From: a virus
Length of the DNA stretch: 20,463 nucleotides
Reading direction: 5' to 3' (one strand)
IMG/VR virus record: IMGVR_UViG_3300003894_000144
Coordinates: 1 to 20,463 of that record
Shown here in pieces: positions 1-7,146 of the stretch (positions are counted from its first letter, which is position 1; each line of letters starts with the position of its first letter). The position numbers were made by a program, and so were the translations under genes. The notes below the pieces were generated by a model. The model was not told the DNA's origin, ran no database searches, and worked only from the letters and a program-made list of their open reading frames with translations.

Positions 1-130
1 AACCGCCAGCAAAAATACCCCTACTACCATACCATGTAGGACTATTATCACCACCAACAGCTACACCACCAACAGTTATAACACCGTTATTGCTAATCTC
101 ATTTGTTTGATGATTAAATGTTAATGCCAT
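1..130 (-). CDS. Kelch-like repeat fibre protein, N-terminal part (cut by window edge)
   Basis: This is a partial gene: the 43 N-terminal residues are visible and the rest lies beyond the left edge. The ATG at 130 follows the stop of the preceding gene by one base and has an AGGAAA ribosome-binding site. The start, MALTFNHQTNEISN, closely matches the start of the neighbouring 335-aa protein (MSLTINHQTNDISN). The visible part ends in RGIFAGG, the first strand of the repeat that fills that neighbour. I infer a tandem paralogue, that is, a second beta-propeller or kelch-like virion appendage. The shared N-terminus may be the part that attaches to the virion, with the repeats carrying binding specificity. 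The function is inferred from homology to the neighbour and its position after the tail fibres. Confidence 0.8.
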   Translation of the reverse strand, partial: MALTFNHQTNEISNNGVITVGGVAVGGDNSPTWYGSRGIFAGG

Positions 131-131
131 A

Positions 132-1139
132 TTAGTTTCCTGATGTACCTGCTGGGACATCTTGTACGGATGTCAAATCACCAAAGTCTGTTGCATTGCC
201 AGTAGTATCCATAGTTATGTATTGAATACCGTCTTGCCTCGTATTATCATCTTTCCCACCAGCAAAAACTGCTCTTGTGGCATTGTTTAATCCTGCAACG
301 TTTCCTATACCGTACTGACTTGTAATTAAGTCACCAAAGTCAGTAGCATTACCTGTTGTTGCTATTGTAATATAGTCTATTACGTTACTGTTAACAAACA
401 CGCCCCCACCTGCAAATATACCTCTGGTAGTATTTCCAGCCGCACCCATACCGGGCCTTGCAACAGTTAAGTCACCAAAATCAGCAGCGTCACCAGTTGT
501 GTCAATAGTTACGTACTCTATATTATTAACAGCGGTAAAAATACTAGTGGTGTTACCACCTGCAAAAACGCCACGAGAGCCATTAGAACAGCTTGAAACT
601 GCTGTTTTAGCTGCTGTTAAATCTCCAAAATCTTGAGCATTACCTGTAGTTGCGATTGTAATATAGTCTATTCTGTCAAGTCTAGTGCTTGCGGTTGCAT
701 CTGAACCGCCACCAAACAGCCCTCTTATTCCGTTTGAACAACCCGATCCTTCTGATTGACGCAATGCACCAGTTAAGTCACCAAAGTCAGTAGCATTACC
801 AGTAGTAGATATTGTTATATAGTCAATATTATTGTTTCCAGTATTTCCAGAAGAACTGTATCCTCCTGCAAATACACCCCTACCATCACCTGAACATGCT
901 CCTATTTGGTATCTAGCTAATGTTAAATCACCGAAGTCAGTTGCATTACCTGTGGTAGGTATAGCTACATATTGAATAACATTTGACGTTGAGGAACTAT
1001 CAAAACCCCCAGCTATTATACCTCTATCGCCAAAAAATTCAGGCGGCGTATTATCACCACCAACGGCTACGCCATTAACAAGTATAGTACCAGTAGCATT
1101 GCTAATGTCGTTAGTCTGATGGTTGATGGTGAGAGACAT
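132..1139 (-). CDS. Kelch-like six-repeat protein, probable tail appendage
   Basis: This 335-aa protein has a 35-residue N-terminal segment followed by six repeats of about 50 residues. Each repeat reads roughly RGVFAGG, a variable stretch, N-x-IDYITI-x-TTGNATDFGDLT, then a variable stretch. The repeats begin near residues 39, 87, 139, 189, 239 and 289. Glycine triplets followed by short hydrophobic strands suggest a kelch-like beta-propeller of six blades, though I cannot exclude another beta fold. The variable segments sit between conserved strands, where surface loops would lie. Similar repeats are common in marine phage fibre loci. The gene starts at ATG with AAGG upstream, overlapping the end of the preceding gene's 3' region. 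Its stop lies one base before a paralogue. A role in host-surface recognition is inferred; no enzymatic motif is seen. Confidence 0.8.
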   Translation of the reverse strand: MSLTINHQTNDISNATGTILVNGVAVGGDNTPPEFFGDRGIIAGGFDSSSTSNVIQYVAIPTTGNATDFGDLTLARYQIGACSGDGRGVFAGGYSSSGNTGNNNIDYITISTTGNATDFGDLTGALRQSEGSGCSNGIRGLFGGGSDATASTRLDRIDYITIATTGNAQDFGDLTAAKTAVSSCSNGSRGVFAGGNTTSIFTAVNNIEYVTIDTTGDAADFGDLTVARPGMGAAGNTTRGIFAGGGVFVNSNVIDYITIATTGNATDFGDLITSQYGIGNVAGLNNATRAVFAGGKDDNTRQDGIQYITMDTTGNATDFGDLTSVQDVPAGTSGN

Positions 1140-1149
1140 ACGTTATACC

Positions 1150-1455
1150 TTATACTGCAGTAGAGCCTGACATATCAGCTTGAGCCATAACCCAAGAGTA
1201 GCACTTATCAAGGAAAGCATCTCCTGATGAAGCATTGACTGCATCCCAATCTGCGTTGTAACGTTTGAAGTCTACCTCACGAGTGTCATCGGTAGGTGAG
1301 TTTGTAGCATAAGCTGACAAGTCAATCATTACGGAAAACTTAGGGTCAGTGCCACGTTGACGTGATACATTTGCCGATACGATTCGGTAGTATGCGTTGT
1401 TAAATGCAATGCCGTATTGACTTGCACCTTCTGTAATATTGTGTTGTATAGCCAT
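1150..1455 (-). CDS. Small conserved protein in fibre cluster, function unknown
   Basis: This is a 101-aa protein starting at ATG with a good AAAGGAGA ribosome-binding site eight bases upstream. The sequence is mixed alpha/beta in character, with no signal peptide, membrane segment or known catalytic motif. It sits between the YadA-head-like fibre and the kelch-like proteins, about ten bases from the next start, so it is very probably co-transcribed with them. I recognise it only as a type of small protein found beside fibre genes in marine phages. It could be a minor structural component or an assembly factor for a neighbouring fibre. Neither is shown by the sequence. Confidence 0.75.
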   Translation of the reverse strand: MAIQHNITEGASQYGIAFNNAYYRIVSANVSRQRGTDPKFSVMIDLSAYATNSPTDDTREVDFKRYNADWDAVNASSGDAFLDKCYSWVMAQADMSGSTAV

Positions 1456-1478
1456 TGAGTTTCTCCTTTAGGCTTAAC

Positions 1479-2711
1479 TTAGTAAGAGTTGTAAATGGTT
1501 TCTGTTGATCTCAACGTACAAACCCATTTTACATTTTGTGATGCTGCACCAGTAACCAAGACGCTGAGACAGCCATTTGTTGTATCAGCAGATAAAGACA
1601 AACTCCAGCCCGGCTGGTTGTCGATAACAGTAATTGCTGAATTAACGAGAGTTGTTGTACTTACAGCACTCTCTCTGCGTATTAAACCTTCTACTTTCCA
1701 TGCAGCGCAATCCGTATCAGATATACTACCTTGGCCTCTAGCAACAATCATGCCGTCGAAAGCAATAGCTCCATAACTAGGGACACTAAGCTGGTTGCTA
1801 CTACCGGGTGTACCCATAGCTTGCAAAGAACTATCTGATACCAAAGTTCCTTGCGTAGCGTCTGCACTTCTACCGTGAATTACAATGTTACCATATTGGG
1901 CATAACCACCGCTAACAAGACTTCCAGTGCCATAAACAAATTGTCCTATAGCTCTTGTGCTACTTCTTGTACCAAACGCCATTGATTTACTGAAACCAGC
2001 AACACAAGATTCCCCAATCGCCATTGCATCTGCTGCACTTGCAGATGGACCATCACCGATAGCAACAGCACTTGTAGATGATGCGGTTGCAACATCGCCA
2101 ATAGCAATAGATTTTGTCCCAGTTGCCTTAGCCTGATACCCCATCGCAACACTATTAGCACCAGTAGCTCCATAGCTTGATGAGTTGGTTGCTATGGCTG
2201 CTGCAAGGCTGTCTGCACCAGAGGCGTAGGATTTTGTTAAAGCTGTGGAGTTACTACCCGTTGCTGTTGTGGCATTATAGCCTATTGCTGTAGAGAAAGT
2301 AGCCGCTGCATTTGCAACATACCCTGCTCCAATAGCACCAATGCCATTAACATTTGTTTGAAATCCGAGAGCCACTGACTGATTGCCAGTTGCTCTAGTT
2401 TGTGTGCCAAAAGCGAAACTTCCACTCGTACCGTTTGCATGAGCATCGTAGCCTATTGCTACGCCTTTGTCTGAACCGTCAGCTTCAGCTTGTGTACCGA
2501 TAGCCACACCATCATTAGAAGAAGCACTTGCGCTAGAACCAATAGCTAAAGAAAGTGTGCCTGTAGCAGTCGGATCAGTAGAACCTGTAGTTTCAGCAGC
2601 ATAAAGATCAGCACCGCCTATCGCACTGCCCCCAATTAAAAGGCTAGTACCATCAGAGCTTAACGTAATACCCCCACCAGAGCCTGTATGATCTATTTGT
2701 ATCTTACCCAT
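1479..2711 (-). CDS. Tail fibre with YadA-head-like repeats and phage fibre C-terminal domain
   Basis: This 410-aa protein is probably a trimeric fibre or receptor-binding protein. Residues 1-40 look like an attachment segment. Residues about 53-250 are made of short repeats of the form S-x-A-(I/M/F)-G-x-x-A-x-A-x-G, the pattern of the YadA head / Hep_Hag family that builds left-handed beta-rolls. Residues about 265-410 match a C-terminal domain frequent in phage fibres, with the features GYAQYGN, a central FDGMIVARG strand, AAWKVEGLIRR, LSADTTNG and VKWVCTLRSTE. The same two modules occur in the gene immediately upstream, so this is a paralogue. The ATG overlaps the upstream stop in a TAATG junction, suggesting translational coupling. 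The best GAGG-like ribosome-binding site is somewhat distant. Confidence 0.85.
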   Translation of the reverse strand: MGKIQIDHTGSGGGITLSSDGTSLLIGGSAIGGADLYAAETTGSTDPTATGTLSLAIGSSASASSNDGVAIGTQAEADGSDKGVAIGYDAHANGTSGSFAFGTQTRATGNQSVALGFQTNVNGIGAIGAGYVANAAATFSTAIGYNATTATGSNSTALTKSYASGADSLAAAIATNSSSYGATGANSVAMGYQAKATGTKSIAIGDVATASSTSAVAIGDGPSASAADAMAIGESCVAGFSKSMAFGTRSSTRAIGQFVYGTGSLVSGGYAQYGNIVIHGRSADATQGTLVSDSSLQAMGTPGSSNQLSVPSYGAIAFDGMIVARGQGSISDTDCAAWKVEGLIRRESAVSTTTLVNSAITVIDNQPGWSLSLSADTTNGCLSVLVTGAASQNVKWVCTLRSTETIYNSY

Positions 2712-4483
2712 TATGCGTTTACAACCTCACTTGTATGAACTGTAGCAACCCAATTAAGGTTCGTAGATGCTATGCCAGTTACTTGTATTTTAAGTCCACC
2801 GTTTGTGGTATCTGCAGATAGTGCTACTGCTGCGTTTGCTAGTCCTGATGTATGGTACAAACTGTTTACTATACCAACTCCTAATTCTGTAGTACCTGCA
2901 TTTGCAGCCCTCATAATTACACCTTTGATTTCCCAACCTGCGTAGTCATTACCATCACTCGCATCTTCACGTACAACTATTGTGCCATGAAAAGAATAAG
3001 CAGAATTATTTTGTAGGATTAACTGATTGGTTGATGTTGCTGAAGTTCCTGTTGAAGTAAGCGCAGTAGCTGTTGCATCTGTTGTTGATAAGTGTAAAAC
3101 ATACTTACCCTGTTGTGCATCGCCGCTAGAATTAATATAGTCATTAGCAAAAGCGTATTTACCAATTATACCGCCTACTCTTGCATAACTACCAATAGCA
3201 ACACCATGGCTAGCATTTGCTACAACATTTCTACCAATTGCTAAACTTTCATAACCTGAACTACTTGCTTCATGACCTATAGATATAGAGCTTGAGCCTG
3301 ATCCCAGCGCCCCTGCTTCCCTACCTATTGAAACAGTAGAGTGACTAGCTGACGCTGCTTGATAACCTATAGATACAACATAATCGCTACCTGTAGCTTG
3401 GGAACGTCCTAAAGAAATATTGTAATTGCCTGTAGATTTAGCCTGATACCCAATAGCAATACTATTAGCACCAGTAGCACCGTAGCTAGACGTGTTGTTG
3501 TCTATTACTGCAGCAAGGCTATCTGTACCAGAGGAATAGCTGTTACCCAAGGCAACGGCAGATTGACCGTTTGAAAGGCTATTACGGCCTACCGCTGTAC
3601 CCCATGTCCCACCCGAACCAACTGTTGCTGACCTACCTATTGCAAGGGCTTGTGATTGATTGGCTAATGCGTCTGTTCCAATGGCAATACTGTCACCACG
3701 TCCAGAGCCAATATCTGCACCATTACCAATAGCTACACTGTTGTACGATCCACCTGCGTTTGCTGTAGGAGTAACCGCACTTCCGTTGGGACTTTCAGCA
3801 TATAGTTCAAGCGCAGAACCAGCATCAGCAAAAGTAACAGCACCTGATCCGTCTGTTTGAAGTACTTGATTAGCTGTACCATCAGATGTAGGTAGGGTGT
3901 AGGCACCATTGACGTTGACTGTACCTGTTGTTTGAATACCTGTAGATGTAGTTTCTAACTTTTCTGAAGCATCATAGTAAAGACTAACTTTACCGTTTTG
4001 AAAAGCAATAATAGAGTTTTCAGTACCATTAGTAGTAAATTGAAGACCGCCACCCGATCTAATTCTAAGGTAACTACCCGCAAGATTATTTTCAATAATG
4101 CTAGATGTGCCATTATGGTAAAGCTCTAAATCTTGTGATGTGCCAAGTTGTATCCTATTATTTACAGCACTTGTACTATCATTAGCTTGAATATTATTAC
4201 CATTAAGTTGTAAAGCACCACCAAGCTGTGGAGAGGTATCGTTTACAAGGTCAGATGATACAGTTGCAAAACTCAATGCACCTGAACCATCTGTTTTTAG
4301 AAACTGTCCTGCAGAACCATCAGTAATAGCTGCAGTAGGTGCAGTAGCAAATACAGCTACGTTACCTGTAGCATCAGGGAATGTGATTGTACGATCTGCT
4401 GTTGGGTTTGTAAAGGATACTGTAGTCTCGTTAGCATCTGCACTAGAACCTTCAACACTAAACCCTGAGTCACTTAGGTACAA
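2711..4483 (-). CDS. Distal part of long tail fibre (YadA-like head plus C-terminal domain), separated by frameshift
   Basis: This is a 590-aa reading frame whose only start near its beginning is a TTG with no ribosome-binding site. Residues 1-45 (YLSDSGFSVEG, then a PTADRTITFPDATG motif) belong to a phage fibre segment that normally follows TKTLTNKTL. That motif ends the upstream frame, so I read this as the distal half of one fibre broken by a one-base loss near 4509. Next come two QxLxTDGSGA segments (about 60-70 and 207-217) and a linker. YadA-head-like repeats follow (about 245-440, S-x-AIG-x-x-A-x-x-x-G). The final C-terminal receptor-binding-type domain (about 450-590) contains YSFHGTIVVRE, YAGWEIKGVIMR and LSADTTNGGLKIQVTG. 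The last two modules recur in the downstream fibre. Restored to the upstream frame, the protein would be about 1,477 aa. Confidence 0.85.
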   Translation of the reverse strand: MYLSDSGFSVEGSSADANETTVSFTNPTADRTITFPDATGNVAVFATAPTAAITDGSAGQFLKTDGSGALSFATVSSDLVNDTSPQLGGALQLNGNNIQANDSTSAVNNRIQLGTSQDLELYHNGTSSIIENNLAGSYLRIRSGGGLQFTTNGTENSIIAFQNGKVSLYYDASEKLETTSTGIQTTGTVNVNGAYTLPTSDGTANQVLQTDGSGAVTFADAGSALELYAESPNGSAVTPTANAGGSYNSVAIGNGADIGSGRGDSIAIGTDALANQSQALAIGRSATVGSGGTWGTAVGRNSLSNGQSAVALGNSYSSGTDSLAAVIDNNTSSYGATGANSIAIGYQAKSTGNYNISLGRSQATGSDYVVSIGYQAASASHSTVSIGREAGALGSGSSSISIGHEASSSGYESLAIGRNVVANASHGVAIGSYARVGGIIGKYAFANDYINSSGDAQQGKYVLHLSTTDATATALTSTGTSATSTNQLILQNNSAYSFHGTIVVREDASDGNDYAGWEIKGVIMRAANAGTTELGVGIVNSLYHTSGLANAAVALSADTTNGGLKIQVTGIASTNLNWVATVHTSEVVNA

Positions 4484-7143
4484 ACCAGATACAGTTGGGC
4501 TTGTAGTGTCTTGTTAGTGAGTGTCTTAGTTGTACCTGAGAAGTATGTATCAAGTAAGTCTACATCACGATAACCTATTTCGTTACCATTGTCAAACATA
4601 AGTATAGCATCATTGTTAGCTATTGCAGTACTTGTGTCTACACTTACAGCAGAAAAGTCAGCTACTGTGTTTAGTTCTGCACCTGTAGCATTAAGACCTG
4701 TTACGTTATTAGATGTACCATTAACTGCTTGGATACGAGCTTCTACAGATTGCTGTGTTGGAATAAGGGTAGCACTGTTAGATGACATATCGTCTTCATC
4801 TACAAAACCTGTAATAGTTATGCTACCGTCTGACAAGCTACCATAGGTAATTGTACCTGTAGTAGTAATAGCACTTGACCCATTGTTAATAGAACCAAAG
4901 CCGCTTGTAATGCTACCACTGTTAAGAGCACCTACCGTAGTTACATTGCTCAGTGTATCTAATGCACCCTCAAAATATGTCTCAAAGTCAGTCAGTGCTA
5001 CCTGCTTCATAGTACCAGCATCATTGACTACAACTCTGTCTGCGTCTGCAAGAGTAGTAGATGTAGCTGACGTATCGCCATCTATAATATTTATTTCAGT
5101 AGCTGTAGCAGTTACACTTGTAAGGTCTGTAGGTGCAATACTAATGTTAGCCGTACCATCGAAAGACTGACCAGCAATTGTACGTGCAGTTTCTAGTGCA
5201 GTAGCTGTTGCTGCATTGCCAGAGGTATCCTGATTACCAGATGCATTAACACCGGGAAGGTTTATATTAGCTGTACCATCAAAGCTAACACCACCGATAG
5301 TACGGGCTGTTTGTAAAGCTGTTGCTGTAGCTGCGTTACCTGTAGTTGATCCTGACGAACCTGTTACATTACCCGTAACGTTACCTTCAATATTAGCTAC
5401 AAGTGTACCTGTAGTAATTGTAAGATCGCCTGTAGATGCACCTGTAAATGTACCTGTACCTACAGTAAACTTGTCTGCACTTTCATCCCAACCCATAAAG
5501 GCATTATCAGAGCTACCACGTTCAATAACAATACCAGCATCACTAGAAGGTGTACCTGTAGTACCATTACCTAGTTCTATTAATAAATCAGATACTACAG
5601 TGTTGGTAGTGTTGATTGTAGTAGTTGTGCCGTTTACAGTTAAGTCGCCGCCTACAATAACATTGCCTGTTGTAGTAACTGCATCAATGTATCCATGTGA
5701 CCAATAGTTAGAACTATCACCCAAGCTGTACGAACTATCTGCACTTGGTATAAGATTGGAAGCTACATCTGCTGTAACTGTAACTGTATCTGTAGCGGCG
5801 TTACCAATAGTTGTGTTACCATTAAAGGTGGCTGCGCCTGATACAGTAACAGAACCAAAAGAGTTTGATCCTGAAGATGTTACATTACCTGTAAGGTTTC
5901 CTGTTACGTCACCTGTAACATCCCCTGTTAGATCACCCGTTACATTACCAGTTACGTTTCCTGTAACATTTCCTGTAACATTACCTGTCAAATCACCAGT
6001 TACATCTCCTGTGACATCTCCTGTCAGATTTCCTGTCACGTTACCTGTAACATTGCCAGTAACATTACCTGTTACGTTACCCGTGACGTTACCTGTCAAA
6101 GTACCTGTGACTGCTGTAATGTTAGCAGCATCACCATAGATGTTTGCCCAACGAACAGAAGTAGTACCCAAGTCATATGTACTATCAGACGCAGGGTTAA
6201 GGTTTTTAGCTGTTGAGGTTGTGCCTACAAGATTACCTGTTACATCACCTGTCAAGTCTCCTGTAACGTTACCCGTGACATTGCCCGTAACGTTTCCTGT
6301 TACAGCACCTGTTACGTTGCCTGTGACGTTTCCTGTAAGTGGACCTACAAGAGATGTACCTGTAATAGTTGTACCTGTAATAGCTGCAGCACTAGAGCCA
6401 CCTATAACAGTACCATCAATAGCACCACCATTAATATCAACAGTAGTAAGTGTAGATGTACCTGTAGCAGCTAACGTAGTAAACGTACCTGCACCTGCAC
6501 TAGAGCCACCAATAGTAACACCGTCAAGTGTACCACCATTAATGTCTGCAGTGTCAGCTACAAGGCTGTCGATATTAGCTGTACCATCAATGTACAAGTT
6601 ACGCCACTCAGAGCCTGTAGCACCTAAGTCGTGTGTATCATCAGCAGAAGGAAGAAGTGCGGAAGCAATATCAGCAGTAACCGTTACAGTATCACTAGCA
6701 GCATTACCAAGAGTAGTGTTACCATTTACTGTCAGGTTAGCTGTAATGGTAGCACTTTCGTCAACCTGTAGTGTGTCAATAGTAGCAGTACCATCTAGGT
6801 ACAGGTCTTTGAACTCTACGCTAGATGTACCGAGGTCAATGTCATTATCTGTGACAGGAGTAATAACACCATCTTGGAATCTAACTTGTTCTACTGCTGC
6901 ACTGGATACCTCTACAAATACACCAACACGATTGTTTGATGTGTCTATTGAAACTTTATTAAGTGCGTCTGAGTCAGCAATGAGTGGTACGTATGCACCC
7001 TCTGCTGTTGTACCATCGTGTTTGTGTCCTGTTGAAGCATTAAACGCAGCAAGTACTTGGTCAAACTCTAAGTTTAACGGGTTAGCTCGTACAACGGCTG
7101 TTGCCACAATGTCTGCTGAAGACTGTCTTGTATATCCTGCCAC
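4474..7143 (-). CDS. Proximal part of long repeat-rich tail fibre
   Basis: This is an 889-aa frame. It starts at GTG 7143, chosen because a GGAG site lies seven bases upstream, within the end of the preceding gene. Residues 1-50 include FNASTGHKHDG, typical of the virion-attachment end of marine phage fibres. Four DLG-x(5-6)-W/F-x-x-x-Y units lie near 103, 171, 323 and 472. Tetrapeptide arrays of (N/D)(V/L)TG occupy about 268-306 and 346-423. A motif DLLIELGNGTTG, then DAGIVIERGSSDNAFMGWDE, lies near 519-560. Two GNAATATAL-x-TARTI-x-G-x-SFDGTANI repeats follow, and the frame ends in TKTLTNKTL plus ten out-of-frame residues. It is entirely beta/glycine-rich with no enzyme motif. The C-terminus is almost certainly a frameshift artefact or lesion, since the expected continuation (SPTVSGLYLSDS) is encoded in the next frame. 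Confidence 0.88.
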   Translation of the reverse strand: MAGYTRQSSADIVATAVVRANPLNLEFDQVLAAFNASTGHKHDGTTAEGAYVPLIADSDALNKVSIDTSNNRVGVFVEVSSAAVEQVRFQDGVITPVTDNDIDLGTSSVEFKDLYLDGTATIDTLQVDESATITANLTVNGNTTLGNAASDTVTVTADIASALLPSADDTHDLGATGSEWRNLYIDGTANIDSLVADTADINGGTLDGVTIGGSSAGAGTFTTLAATGTSTLTTVDINGGAIDGTVIGGSSAAAITGTTITGTSLVGPLTGNVTGNVTGAVTGNVTGNVTGNVTGDLTGDVTGNLVGTTSTAKNLNPASDSTYDLGTTSVRWANIYGDAANITAVTGTLTGNVTGNVTGNVTGNVTGNVTGNLTGDVTGDVTGDLTGNVTGNVTGNVTGNVTGDLTGDVTGDVTGNLTGNVTSSGSNSFGSVTVSGAATFNGNTTIGNAATDTVTVTADVASNLIPSADSSYSLGDSSNYWSHGYIDAVTTTGNVIVGGDLTVNGTTTTINTTNTVVSDLLIELGNGTTGTPSSDAGIVIERGSSDNAFMGWDESADKFTVGTGTFTGASTGDLTITTGTLVANIEGNVTGNVTGSSGSTTGNAATATALQTARTIGGVSFDGTANINLPGVNASGNQDTSGNAATATALETARTIAGQSFDGTANISIAPTDLTSVTATATEINIIDGDTSATSTTLADADRVVVNDAGTMKQVALTDFETYFEGALDTLSNVTTVGALNSGSITSGFGSINNGSSAITTTGTITYGSLSDGSITITGFVDEDDMSSNSATLIPTQQSVEARIQAVNGTSNNVTGLNATGAELNTVADFSAVSVDTSTAIANNDAILMFDNGNEIGYRDVDLLDTYFSGTTKTLTNKTLQAQLYLVCT
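5875..6096 (-). repeat. 12-bp coding tandem repeat array, (N/D)(V/L)TG
   Basis: Nineteen consecutive tetrapeptide units, from TLTG through runs of NVTG, DLTG and DVTG to NVTS, are encoded by 12-base units inside the long fibre. Codons for valine, threonine and glycine vary between units, so the DNA repeats are imperfect while the peptide stays regular. This points to selection on the protein repeat, probably a beta-structured shaft, and makes the array prone to copy-number change. Confidence 0.85.
6226..6342 (-). repeat. Second 12-bp coding tandem repeat array in the same fibre
   Basis: This is a shorter array of about ten tetrapeptide units (PLTG, NVTG, AVTG, DLTG, DVTG, NLVG), nearer the N-terminus of the fibre. 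It is separated from the larger array by a single DLG-x-x-x-x-x-W domain (YDLGTTSVRWANIY). The shared unit and codon variants suggest that both arrays arose by expansion and duplication of one element. Confidence 0.8.
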
Positions 7144-7146
7144 TTT

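Noticed and set aside
72-83. Another copy of the promoter core (TGTTATAACTGT on the minus strand)
   Set aside because: It lies inside a coding region (VITVGG), has no -35 box at a proper distance and no nearby downstream start; probably coincidence.
5875-6342. Short regular repeats that could suggest a CRISPR array
   Set aside because: The units are 12 bases with no spacers, are in frame, and encode a tetrapeptide repeat within a fibre gene.
132-7143. Diversity-generating retroelement targeting the fibre genes
   Set aside because: No reverse transcriptase, template repeat or matching adenine-variable repeat was found in the window.
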